Shown piece by piece: positions 33,566 to 43,945 of a stretch of DNA of 64,000 nt; position 1 is the first letter of the stretch, and every line of letters starts with the position of its first letter. Origin of the DNA: Malaya genurostris (lineage: Eukaryota > Arthropoda > Insecta > Diptera > Culicidae); contig NC_080570.1 in NCBI RefSeq assembly GCF_030247185.1, positions 75,558,132-75,622,131 on the forward strand. Reading direction: 5' to 3'. The position numbers and the translations under genes are program-made. Under the pieces are notes generated by a model. That model made no database searches, was not told the DNA's origin, and was given only the letters and a program-made list of their open reading frames with translations.

Positions 33566-34455
33566 CTGTGAAACGCTCGCACTTTGGACTTGACATTCTT
33601 CATTAAATTCTGCACTTCAGCTATTTTTGTGACTTTCCTGGTGGCAGCTGTCCAGTTTTTTGAGCTCCTGCATGTTTTGGGATACTGTACCTTCCTTCCG
33701 AAAGTGCCGCTTGACAATTGCCCAATACCTTTCAATTGGCCGAAGATCCGGAGTTGGCGTAGTGGGCTGAAGCCGACCAGAAGAGAGGAGGAACCTTATT
33801 CTTTCTGTACAGTGGCAGCATTCTCTTCTTCAAACATTCTTCCTCGTACACCTTGGCGTTAATTGTACAAATTGCTTGCCAGACCTTCTGCCCAAACTTT
33901 TCCATCGCCACCGTGGTGTCAGCGTCGTCCAGGTCCTGGTACACCGATTTCGTATAATATTGCGGTCCGGGCAGCGCTCGAGAGTCTTCCTTGGCGTAGG
34001 TTTCGTCGTCGATCGAGATGCATCCGTCTTTATTCTGTAGAATCCGGTTATACAGTTTTCGCGCTCTTGTTTTGGCCTGAACTTGCTGTACCAGGGATTT
34101 TTTTGGAACCTTCTGTTTCTTGTACGTTTTCAGGGAGTTCCGAACTTTGATCCGTTGAATCATTCCGATGCTGGTGTTGAACTGCTTGGCCAAATCCCGC
34201 GTCGACGCCGATGGGTTTTTCCTGATGTACTCAACCACTTTTAAGTCCTGGGCGGGCTGGCTGGGACCCGTTTTCCTACCGGATCGGGGCAAATCTTTCA
34301 TGGAAAGCGTCTTACCGAACTTCTCGATAATATTCTTGACACTGGTGTGGTGCACTTTCACCCGTTTTGCAATTTCGTTGTACGTGACACCACTTTCTGA
34401 GCACCAAGTGTGCAGAATTGTTTTTCCGGATCAATTCGACTCATCATTGAAACGA
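33566..34455 (-). pseudogene. DD37E transposase, copy B, broken
   Basis: Minus strand. The helix-turn-helix (KVHHTSVKNIIEKFGKTLSM, GRKTGPSQPAQDLKVVEYIR, STRDLAKQFNTSIGMIQRIK) starts at 34361. The first catalytic site DDETYAKEDSRALPGPQYY has both aspartates. EKFGQKVWQAICT follows, with a deletion just after it. The second-aspartate region is damaged (FWSASAHYA, missing the D of PDLASAHY). LRPIERYWAIVKRHFRKEGT carries the last glutamate in a shifted frame. The C-terminus VQNLMKNVKSKVRAFHRN ends at the inserted CACGG element. Confidence 0.85.
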
Positions 34456-34500
34456 TAAACCGTACCGAAACCAATCGATTGCACAGCTGTTATTGACATG

Positions 34501-34908
34501 TAAACAAACATGTCACCGCAAAATACGCTGCAAAAAATTAAGCAATTTCAGAGTAATAAGTATTTTTAATGCAATGCTTAAATAAAATTACTGAGGAATC
34601 AAAATATGTAGAATTAGGTTTCAGTTTTGTGTAAAAAGCATGCATAAGGACTTGAACTGAAACGAAAGTATTTGAAAATGGTTCAGATGCTTGTCATTGA
34701 ATTACAATATTTTTAATTCATCGAATTACTTTTGATCAATTTGTTTTCATCGAATTACTCTCGTACAATATATTGCATTCGGCGAATTACATTTGATCGA
34801 AACCATGTAAACTCTCTCGGGGGAGGGTGTTAATAAAATTTAACGATTGTCTACGAGGAGTAAAAAGAAATTTTGTGTAATAGTAGTAGTCTCATAATTT
34901 TAATTGTA
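34501..34908. other. No gene; short degenerate tandem motif
   Basis: TCATCGAATTAC-like motifs recur three times between 34700 and 34795 at 30-50 base spacing. Nothing else is recognised. Confidence 0.4.
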
Positions 34909-34910
34909 TA

Positions 34911-35835
34911 CCTTATGATCAAAAAATGACCGGAATTTTCAATTTAAAATTCCCGCGTTTGTCTAATCGGTAAACTTTTATTCTCTCAACGTTGGCAACA
35001 CTTTTACACACATTCTGTCAAATTTTGACGCATATCGTACGATTAGTTTTTGTTTGGCGTCTATACAAAGAAATTGAAAAATTTTCGTGTGGCGATTTTT
35101 ATAATGGATGAAAATTTGGAACAACGTGCGTGCATCAAATTATGTGTTGCAAATGGATTTAAGTGTTCCGAAACGTTGAAAATGTTAGAAAAACACAGGC
35201 ATACGAGTGGTATAAACGCTTCAAAGGTGGTCGTACAAGCTTGGATCATGATGAGATCCCTGGCCGCCCAACAACATCTGTTACTGAAGAAAACATTGAA
35301 TCGGCGAAGCAACTCGTGTTGCAAAATCGTTCTGTACCGATTAGATAGAATGCTGTGTTGTTGGGCATCTCTTATGGATCAGCCGAACACATTTTAACTG
35401 ATGTTTTGGGTTTGAAACGCGTCGCTTCTCGGCTGGTGCCAAAAAAGCTGAATTTCATTCAAAACCAGCGTTGCGTTGATGTGGCCAAAGGGAAGATTTC
35501 CAACGCAGATAGTGATCCCACATTCATCGAATGCATCATAACTGGTGATGAGGTGTGGATCTATGAATATAACGTCGAAACCGTACAACAATCGCACGAA
35601 TGGCGCTTCGAAGGCGAGTCGTTGTTCTAAATTTTCATCCATTATAAAAATCACCACATGAAAATTTTTCAACTTCTTTGTATAGACGCCAAACAAAAAC
35701 TAATCGTACGATATGCGTCAAAATTTGACAGAATGTGTATAAAAGTGTTGCCAACGTTGAGAGAATAAAAGTTTACCGATTAGACAAGCGCGGGAATTTT
35801 AAAATGAAAATTCCGGTTCTTTTTTGATCATAAGA
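34911..35835 (+). mobile_element. Mariner with 216-bp inverted ends (right end is a copy of the left)
   Basis: A 925-bp element with TA at 34909-34910 and 35836-35837. The left end (34911-35126) contains the terminal repeat, the leader and the first codons of transposase. The right end (35620-35835) is its reverse complement with about ten mismatches, and so includes an inverted copy of the start codon region (ATGGATGAAAATTT). The normal 3' half of the transposase and the original 3' end are absent. Related to the element at 6704-8457. Confidence 0.85.
35104..35629 (+). pseudogene. Mariner transposase N-terminal half
   Basis: Starts MDENLEQRACIKLCVANGFK; a 28-nt deletion near 35190, relative to the 8.3 kb copy, causes a frameshift. 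It then reads TQAYEWYKRFKGGRTS, GRPTTSVTEENI and QNRSVPIR in the second frame. After a stop at 35346-35348, SYGSAEHILTDVLGLKR and ITGDEVWIYEYNVETVQQS follow, which contain the first catalytic aspartate. It ends where the inverted copy of the 5' end begins (35620). Confidence 0.85.
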
Positions 35836-35837
35836 TA

Positions 35838-36849
35838 CAAAAAATAATTTGGAAATTCAGCCAACCCAGCGAGACGATTTTTTATTTTTTGGTTATGCCG
35901 TGAGAGGCTGAGCCTAAGCTCGAACATTCAAACGTTTTGCTTGTTCATTTGAACCATAGAAATATTTTTTCTGGATGATTGTTCCCTATTATACTCTGCC
36001 GATGCATTTCGAGTAGGGTTTATGGAGTTTTAATCCTTTTAAAGCAATTGCATTATGTATAAAGCAAGAATCAAAGCATTTTTCACAGAATTGTGCATCA
36101 AAATAAAATTTAAACGTAGTCAATGCTCAAAAAGTGATTTTATACGATTCCTTGAGAAATTTGTAACGAGATGAATCACAGAAGGAATCTCGAAATCATA
36201 TAGTACTCCGAGAAAATTACATTTGAAAACATGGTCGAGAATTTTAATAATTTATTTTGACATTTCTGTATTTTTACAGCTAAACAGAGGCGGTTTATTT
36301 TGCATATGGGCATTCCTCACGAAATTAGCCACCAAAATTTTTTTCCGTTTCAGAACTCAATAATAATCTACTCATATTTATTCCTATATGATACGTGTAA
36401 TTTTCGAGACATAATTTTTTGATGTTCTGCGTTCACAAAAAGAGGCTGTATTAAAAAATATAATAAAGTTATAAAAATCCGTCCAAGACATGAAACGCTT
36501 GTTCTTCTCTTGGCTTTCAAATTATTTATTTAACCTTATTCTTTATATAATGAAAAAGTTGAAAGTTAATATTGGGAGCGCAAACTTATGTCCGTTTTCA
36601 AAAGATGGCTCTAGCTGTTATGAATATTGAACAGTAACAGCTGATTTCGATAGTTTCAAGGGGTTAGACATCTGTCATTAATGTTCAGTTCATATTACTT
36701 CGAGTTTTGAAATAAAAAACTTGTTTTTCACTATGTTAATTATGACCAATCTTTTTGTTAACTAAGTAGCATTTGCGGGAAGTTTTAGTTTTCTGTTTCA
36801 ATTGTGTAGCTGAAGCGCATCAAATGCTTGTGGATGTCTACAACTGATA
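35838..36849. other. No gene recognised
   Basis: AT-rich sequence with no motif, long frame or repeat boundary identified. Confidence 0.4.
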
Positions 36850-37475
36850 ACTCATGTAGGGTATGGTTTGGTCATCATCATTTTTGCGATTTTTTCAGAA
36901 CTATCGTTCAACAAAATAAATTCGAATGTTTTGCATGATAAAAAGCATTATTCGAACAACATTTTGTAATTTTTTCGTGGAAAATATTGAGAAATAAGTC
37001 GGTGAAGAAGTATTTTTGAGGACGCTTTTTAAAAATCATGATTTGCGGTGTCAACTGTATCTCAGCGCAGACTAATCAGAAGTGAACTAATCAAAGCAGA
37101 ATAGTTAAAGTAGAAGTTTTCCTAGATCCCAACGTTTCTGTTAGATTTTTTTTAATTTTCGGTGGTTGTTCAAAGTGAAAACTACGATTTTTCCCGAAAA
37201 AATCCGTCATTTTGTAGCTGAAAAACCTTCCCAAAGTAACAAACAACGAAAAGGAAAACGTTGGAGTCTAGTTTTTTTATATGTAGAAAGTATGTGTAAA
37301 ATATAAAAAAATGGTTCAGTAGTTTTTGAATGACAATGGACACGGACTTTCAAAACCTGCTTTCGAAAAAACGCATTTGAAGTTTTTTGTCTATAAAATC
37401 AATGGAAAATATGTATTACTCATGGGAGCCCGCAAGGTCTAAAATTTTCAAAACATCATACTTTTTATTAACTTT
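36850..37475 (+). repeat. Family Z copy, ends lost
   Basis: Matches the interior of 5275-6147 (AGAACTATCGTTCAACAAAATAAATTCG, CTCAGCGCAGACTAATCAGAAG, ATGACAATGGACACGGACTTTCAAAACC). It has an extra CCTTCCCAAAGTAACAAACAACG segment near 37225. The TTAA-type ends are not preserved. Confidence 0.65.
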
Positions 37476-37599
37476 TCGTTTGAGTGTTTGAACAGAATGA
37501 TTTTACAAGGGTAATTTTTTTAAATATTACTATTTAATTCTGTTATAAGTATATCACGTCACTATACAAATTCACTATGTATCTCACGACACTATAAAT

Positions 37600-39460
37600 C
37601 TTGTATAATAAACGTCACATCACATATGCGCATTTCGAATACAATTTATATTCTTCTTCAGTGTGATAGTTTTGTTTAGTTCTTGAAAGAATGCTGCAAT
37701 GTTGTTCCTTTTATATGAAACGGAAGTAGGTAGTTTTCTACAACAGGTATAAATACCTCGAAAAAATTATCTAATTTATTTAGGGTAGGGAGAGGTTAAG
37801 TGTTTTCTATGTTTGTCTGTCCCCTGTGTATAGGTAGTAACTTAAAGAGCCAGGAAGACCTATTTCCTTGGTCTCTGTTTAGTAAAGAAGTGGAATTATG
37901 TTTGAAAATTTCTAGACTTTCTGCCGAATCTAATTTCCATGGGTTGGAAATTTGTCTTAAAATTTTTATGTCATTTGTAGTGAAATCATGGTTTTCGGAA
38001 AAGGCATGCTCAGCTACTTTCGACTTGAAATGGTGTGATAAACCCCGTTCCTATTTCCGCTATGTGTTCCTTGAAACGGATATCTAATGATTTCTTTGTT
38101 TGTCCAATGTATAATTTATCACAATGAGAACATGAAATTTTGTATACCCCCGATTTTTTCAATTTGTCAGTAGGATCTTTAGTAGACCCTAGTAAAGTTT
38201 TCAACTGGTTGCTAGTACTACTGAACACTAAATCCAAGCCAAAGGGTTTTAATTTTGATTTAAGTGGATATGCCATGTTAGAGTTGAAGTCTACCGATAT
38301 TCTTTTCAAGGTTTCTGATAGGGGGGTTAAAGTTGTAAGTGATAATTTTTTTAATGATCTTAATTTCTTATCGAGGATTGTTTGGATTGAGCGCTCCGGA
38401 TATCCATTGAGCTTTCCAATTTCGAAGATAAAATTTTTCTCTTTCACTACCGCATCATCTCTGAGGAGTAAGGTTAGCATTCTGTGAAACATATGGTGAA
38501 ATACTGCCATTTTGTGTTGGTGAGAATGGTTAGAAATATTAGGTATAACTCGCTCTGTATTGGTTGGCTTCCTATATATTTCGAAAAATAAAGTTTTTGC
38601 CTCCCGTATAATAAGAACATCTAAGAAAGGTAAACTGTTGTTTGTCTCCGTCTCGCAGGTGAATTTTATGTTCCTATGTAAATTGTTGATTGTATCCAAA
38701 AAAATTTCCAAATCGTTACGCTTGATGATGCAAAATATATCATCAACGTATCTCCACCAGCGATTAGGTAGTAATCCTTGTTTATTTAAAAGTTCTTCGA
38801 GGTTTGCCATAAATAATTCGCATAAAAATGGGGAGAGCGGATTCCCCATTGGGGCCCCTTGTAATTGTTTATAAAATTCCCCTCTGAATTTGAAATAATT
38901 TACATCCATGCAAAGCCGGGTTAGAGTAAGGTAAGACTTTACTTTGCATTTCCATAAACTACTACTCTTTTGTTTAACTAATCAATCTTCCAACAGATTG
39001 ATTGAGTCCTTCACGGGGACACTTGGGAATAAGGAGGCTACATCGAAAGATACCATTATTTCGTCATCTTCGATTTCACCTGAGTTCAGAAGTTGAGTAG
39101 CGAATTCTTGTGTATTGGGAATGGATCTACTGAAAAACTTTTTCGGCATATTTTTGAATTCTTCCACTAGCCATTTGGAGATTTTTTGGGTAGGAGCTCC
39201 TACTGAAGAGATGATTTCCCTTATTTCATTCCCAGGTTTATGGACTTTAGGTAATCCTTTGATTTTTGGTAATGAAGGGTTAGGAACTTTGGGCGGCTGA
39301 GATTGATATCGAAGTTAGGGTTACATTCTATGAGAGTTTTATCTATTTTTTTGATAATTTCTGGAAGGGGGTCGGATCTTTGTTTCCTATAAGGTTCGTC
39401 ATTAATTTTTAGGATGATTAGATTGTCATAATCATCCTTATCTATAATAACAACTAATTT
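37600..39460 (-). mobile_element. Penelope-like element
   Basis: The element span includes the ORF remnant and about 200 bp of probable 3' UTR. The inner 5' edge is at about 39455, where repeat Y begins (ATTTTTTATGTGGAACACAT, matched at 15475 in reverse). The Penelope element is therefore truncated against, or inserted beside, repeat Y. The 3' boundary is uncertain. Confidence 0.7.
37796..39455 (-). pseudogene. Penelope-like element RT plus GIY-YIG endonuclease, 5'-truncated
   Basis: Minus strand. From the truncated N-terminus it reads KIKGLPKVHKPGNEIREIIS, VEEFKNMPKKFF and FDVASLFPSVPVKDSI. A single TGA then follows (38991-38993, EDW with W to stop in context). The frame continues GAPMGNPLSPFLCELFMANL, WWRYVDDIFCI (catalytic YVDD) and LPFLDVLI. 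The C-terminal endonuclease is SGVYKISCSHCDKLYIGQTK with the conserved R in DIRFKEH: the GIY-YIG core with the Penelope-specific Cys pair. A one-base frameshift near 38040 breaks the last 80 residues (HHFKSKVAEHAFSENHDFTT ...), which end at TAA 37796-37798. Family role: retrotransposition with its own GIY-YIG nuclease. It is nearly intact apart from truncation, one stop and one frameshift. Confidence 0.9.
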
Positions 39461-39833
39461 TTTATGTGGAACACATCTTTATTAGGGGTGCAAATCAGAA
39501 ACTCAAGAAAAACTACACGTAGAAATGTGGTCAGGTTTTAAACACTTACAGCTCAGTCTGTTTTGTATCAATTATTAATACTATTTCATCATTTGATAGG
39601 AAATATTTCTATTTTTCTATTTGAATGTATCAAGCCACGTTTTTTCAATTATATATGATTGAAATTTAGATTAGTAGAGAGCAGTGTCCTATTTGGCTGC
39701 TAAAAATCTTTGGCATACCGGATTTCCCTGCCATAGACGACGGTTTGGAAGGAGTAAGCGATGTATCAAAGAGAGAGCATCGCTCTGATTGGTCAATCGT
39801 TGCAAAAGCGATGCTGTTGGAAGCACGCGAATC

Positions 39834-39869
39834 TATAAATAGAAGCGAAATTAAGGCTAACGTTTCAGT
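39834..39869 (+). promoter_or_regulatory. TATA plus initiator, candidate RNA polymerase II promoter in repeat Y
   Basis: TATAAATAG and TTCAGT are at canonical spacing with an inverted CCAAT box 46 bp further upstream. The arrangement is kept in repeat X at 15073-15145. Conserved spacing in two diverged copies supports function in the ancestral element. Confidence 0.45.
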
Positions 39870-39948
39870 CCTACTCCTAGCATGCTAGAGGTAGGTTGTT
39901 GCTAGACAGCAAGACGAAAACGTGCCATAAAACGATTTGAAGCTTCAA

Positions 39949-40601
39949 GGGCTGATGCCAGTTGTTAGCGTAAAACCCTGTCGCTCGCTGAGCGTATTAC
40001 ATTTCTCTTCATGCTCTCTCGTAAATGTTTAAAATGACTCTTGATGTGGCCGGGTGGCCAAGAAAGTTTAGATATTTTCGGTTACAAGTTTGACTTCATC
40101 ACATAAAATCCAATAAAGCTACCGTTTGTTTGGCAGCCTCGATGAGCCGATTTTATTGCTCTCGCATGTTTCGTTACGTTACCAGTATACAAGAGCAGAA
40201 AAAAATGGTGCCGCTATAGAAACGTACTTACCATTACAAAAATAACATTCACTTAATTTTCATCGCGACAACATATATGTTTTTATGCACTATTCGCATC
40301 TAAACTAAATTATCTAGACATTGTCAGGATAGATTTTTGATCCACGCTTTTGAAGGCGAGATATTCAATGAACAAGTTGAAAGTTGCCGTTTTCAGCTAT
40401 GCAACTCTTCCTTCAGAAAAAAGACTTTCCCGACCGCTAAAGTCAAACAATCATTCTGAAATTTTCACAGAATAATCTAAACTAAATTTCTAAGAGATTG
40501 TCTGTTGGGTTTTTTGATATTCGTCACCGTTTCTGAGAAAATCAGATTTGAAGCGTGAAAATAGCCCTTTAAAACGCCCTAAAACACTTTGGCCTCAGCC
40601 C
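39949..40601. mobile_element. 653-bp inserted element with GGGCTGA ends
   Basis: Ends GGGCTGATGCCA and the complement of GGGCTGAGGCCA. Repeat X shows the empty site (GAAGCG-TTAATTGG). In Y the insertion is followed by TTAATTGG and preceded by TTCAA, consistent with a TTAA target whose left copy has decayed. No ORF. Confidence 0.6.
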
Positions 40602-40745
40602 TTAATTGGTATACTCTGATCTTGTGTCATGCAAGCTGTTATGTCGTTTCCCCATGAGAAATTGACAACTACTTCTGGATAAATTTTGAGTGCGTAAGAT
40701 TAATTACTAATTTATATTAGATGAACTCGATTGATAATGATAAAT

Positions 40746-41024
40746 AGTTTATCGCTTCAGGCGAAATCGCAGAATGGTAGAGAAACTTAACGCTAAAAAA
40801 ACTGCTTGCACAAAAAACTTGAACACAAGCTTGGCGAAGAGAAGCTTAATTATCGAAATCGAAAGTATGTACAAAGATATAATTGCATAAAATGCGAATC
40901 AAGACAAATGATGTTCGGTGTTGGTTCGAATTGATTGAACTTTTTGATTGTAGATCATTAGAAATTTTGGTTGCCTTGTTCCACATCAATGGCTCGAACA
41001 ACCCCATGGGGCTGATCCTTGTAG
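40746..41024. other. No gene recognised
   Basis: Unannotated sequence between repeat Y and a family Z fragment. Confidence 0.4.
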
Positions 41025-41296
41025 TTTTTCTTTTATAATTTGTTATAATGAAACATTTCAGGAATGTTTTGTCAAGTTTTTAAGTCAATCGAAGCAGAAA
41101 TCTTGGGCCTGTGTGCCGAGCTCTCACTTCTTCGCAGTATGAGATAAGCAAAGGTAAAGGCCCATGACTTCCTGAGTTTGGTTCCGATAGGCTAGAAAAT
41201 TTCACAGAATATTCTTGAAATGTTTTACTATCAGAAAATATAAAGAAAATAATAAATGATATTTCAAAAGTGTTAGACCCTACCCGACCCTTAATG
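41025..41296 (+). repeat. Family Z right-end fragment
   Basis: Matches 5878-6150, ending in GTTAGACCCTACCCGACCCTTAA. The left part of the element is missing. A SINE tail fragment (GTACGTTAAGAGTCGGCTGC) follows at 41297-41355, then a short family F fragment to about 41670. Confidence 0.65.
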
Positions 41297-41356
41297 TCAG
41301 TACTAGCTATGCATTGATCCTGTACGTTAAGAGTCGGCTGCGAGGTCTGTTGAAAC

Positions 41357-41670
41357 ATATCGGAACCCGGATTTCGTTACCGAAAGTATCAGAAAAAGTG
41401 ATCGAATTTTGTCAGGAATAGCTCAACCGAATTTCTCAAGCTTATACATATTATGATGGACTTATGATCTAACGTCAAATTCCTGAATTCTATCTGGGTC
41501 GGATCTTCCGTTCCGGATTAACCGTAAGATGAGTATTTAAAATTTCAAACCGTCACAACGAACGGCGATGCAATATACGTAAAAATTGTTATAAATTGGG
41601 AGCCAAACTATTTCAATGTGTAGTTCATGTGAGTTGCTACGTAGAATTTTCCTCAAGTAGTAGGTGTAAT
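41357..41670 (+). repeat. Family F fragment F6
   Basis: Contains GGATCTTCCGTTCCGGATTA, then TTCAAACCGTCACAACGAACG and a degraded AGTAGGTGTAATGACATCG end. Eroded and lacking clear borders. Confidence 0.4.
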
Positions 41671-41939
41671 GACATCGAAAATCTATTCAAAATTGGTCGA
41701 GCTGTAGATGTTTAAAATCTGACCACTTTTTGTACGGGTTTATTTTCCGTATTTTGACTCTCATACAGAAAACAAAGATGTACACAGTACGAAAAAATCT
41801 TGTGACTATACATCTTATAAGATGCACATAAATGGAGCGTCGTAATTCACACAAACTCATATACAAGAACATGTAAAATTGTGTGATTTGAAAATTATAT
41901 GGCTTGAATTCGAATGAAATAAAAAACAAAACATCGATA

Positions 41940-42018
41940 GCAACAGCGTGACTTGAACTGAGAAATATCAGATCACAAGCACATCGGTTACACGACTAAA
42001 TCACTGAAGCACATATTT
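41940..42018 (-). other. tRNA-like sequence, probably a SINE head
   Basis: On the minus strand, GTGCTTCAGTGATTTAGTCG, ..., TCAGTTCAAGTCACGCTG has box A-like and box B-like (GTTCAAGTC) parts at tRNA spacing. The anticodon stem does not pair well, so it is not called as a functional tRNA. Confidence 0.35.
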
Positions 42019-42860
42019 GTTCGTTGAATAATTGGTATATTTAGAACCATTTACCATTTACTCCAAATAACTAGGGGAACATGTCACTTGATCCAATTAG
42101 CTCTGACATTTAATACCATAGAGCGCCACTTGGTAGCCGAGTGCAAATTAAACTCGGAGCGTGTAAAATTCGGTTCGAGTGGAATATAGCGTCATTGGAA
42201 AAATTAAGTAGTTGTGAATTGTATCGTGTGTAGAATTATGTCACCTGTTAAGTTCACATTTTTTTTCTGTTTAGTCTTACGTCAAAAACATAGAATTATG
42301 AAAAACAAAAAAGAGAATTAAGATTGAATTTTTCAATTAATTTTTTTAAGGAAAATATCCAACCATCCCTTTTATATGAGGTAGATAATTTTTGTCTCCG
42401 ACAAATTTATATTTTTTTAATCTATCTAAAACGATAATGTTATATATTATATTCCTTCAATTTAAAAATGTATACCTTGAAAACAGAATATGTTTTCAGA
42501 CTTAGATTCCGCACGGTATTAGCTATCCAACAAACCATAGATTGTTAAAATCCGTCGAATTTTAACGGAGATATCGACATTTTTGTGTAAGCGACTTTTT
42601 CCCCTATTCCAGCAGTAGGAGTTTTGAGCGCTGTATGACAACGCAGTGCTTGGAAGCAAAGTGAAGCACGATTTCTTATACTGTAACACACAATTGTTTC
42701 TAAGTACCAAAATTACTGTGCACAGCATCTTTTTTCATGACTTTTCGCCCCAGACCGATGGTTCATTTTTGTAAATATGACAAGATGATGGCAGCATTTT
42801 CACGTTGGAAGTTAATTAATAATTATATTTATTTAAACTACTTATAGCAATAAATGCAGG
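42019..42860. other. No gene recognised
   Basis: AT-rich sequence without repeat ends or coding signal. Confidence 0.4.
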
Positions 42861-42869
42861 AAGAACATA

Positions 42870-43945
42870 ACACCTATATACCATTCGAATCAGTTCGTCG
42901 AAATCAGCAAATGCGTGTGTGACAAAAATTTTCACACAATTTTTTTCGGAGATGACTCAACCGTTTTCTCCAAACTCAGATTCATATGAAAAGTCGTATA
43001 CACCCAAACAAGGTTCCTGAATTACGTTTGGATCCGACTTCTGATAGCGGAACCACAGGATGATATGTGAAACGAAATTAAAATAATGCAACTCATTTTT
43101 GTCGTAGATGGCTGAACCGATCTAAGATTCAAATGAAATCTAAGAACCATCTAAGATTCAAATGAAAAGTCGATATTGCTTTTCAGTCAGATCCAACTTC
43201 CGGTTTAGGGGATTCAGGGTGATTAGTATAAAACAAGGTCCATTTCACATAAATTAATCAGGTTTATCGGGATGGCAGATTTGAATTACTAAATAAATTT
43301 ATTTCAGTTTAAGCGGTATTCAGTTTTCGATCCGGAAGGTACCCAAAAATTTAATTCGGACTACAATTTCTCAAAGATGTCACACTCAGGTGGATTTAAC
43401 TGATTTCGGCTAAACCGATTTTAGAATTCTGGTTTCAGTATCGAATCGTTTCTCAAAGCTCAATCATTTTCTCAAAAAGGCCAAATCGAACTTCAAAAAC
43501 AAAAATTTAAATTAAAGGACTTATGGTCCCATACAAAATTGGTGAATTTTATCGGATTCTGGAATTACAGGATGACGAGTATTTGAAATTTATGCAGATA
43601 TAGAAGAAGTAAATTGTTTGGCGTATTAATTTATGGCCATACGAATCATTTTTGTTATGCTAGTTCCTGAATTCCGGCTCTGGGAGTACCGTAAATAATC
43701 GCGAAAAACTCTAAAGTGGAACTTACTTCAACATCTCATGGAATGTGCAATCGATTGTCACACGCTTAGAATCAATCAAATTTGATCCGATTTACGATTG
43801 AAATCTCAAATTGCCGCTTAAACCGACGGTCATTAAAATAATGTCATGAGAACTGAAACACCGAAGAATATCCATGCAAAAAACACATGCGGATTGATAA
43901 AAACAGGTATCATCTCACTGCTAGGTGGATTAATCACGTTTTTTA
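42870..43945 (+). repeat. Family F copy F7, diverged
   Basis: Begins with TATATACCATTCGAATCAGT, has GGATCCGACTTCTGATAGCG and CCAACTTCCGG motifs, and ends with TCTCACTGCTAGGTGGATTA. A 28-base segment with ATCTAAGATTCAAATGAAA is locally duplicated at about 43118-43165. Confidence 0.6.

Larger units (their letters stand above)
32261..34500 (-). mobile_element. DD37E-like element, copy B, split by the CACGG element
   Basis: The left end AGGAGTGTATTGAGAGG matches the terminal repeat of the element at 22617-27241 and is preceded by TA (32259-32260). Its 3' UTR (32261-32401) is separated from the transposase C-terminus (33566 onward) by the CACGG element 32402-33559. No right terminal repeat was found near 34500, so that end is approximate or lost. 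Confidence 0.7.
39460..40745 (+). repeat. Repeat Y, promoter-bearing copy with an insertion
   Basis: Homologous to repeat X (14850-15475, inverted). It carries a well-spaced core-promoter set: ATTGG (39788-39792, an inverted CCAAT), TATAAATA (39834-39841) and TTTCAGT with A+1 at 39867, that is 33 bp from the TATA. The 65-bp block after it (AGCATGCTAGAGGTAGG...) is almost identical to X. A 653-bp insertion (39949-40601) splits it. No ORF follows the promoter-like region. Confidence 0.6.

Noticed and set aside
37800..39300. Plus-strand open frames of 95-115 codons over the Penelope-like element
   Set aside because: They are antisense shadows of the minus-strand RT and GIY-YIG reading frame.
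41940..42018. A tRNA gene on the minus strand
   Set aside because: Box A and box B are plausible but the anticodon stem does not pair; kept only as a tRNA-like or SINE fragment.
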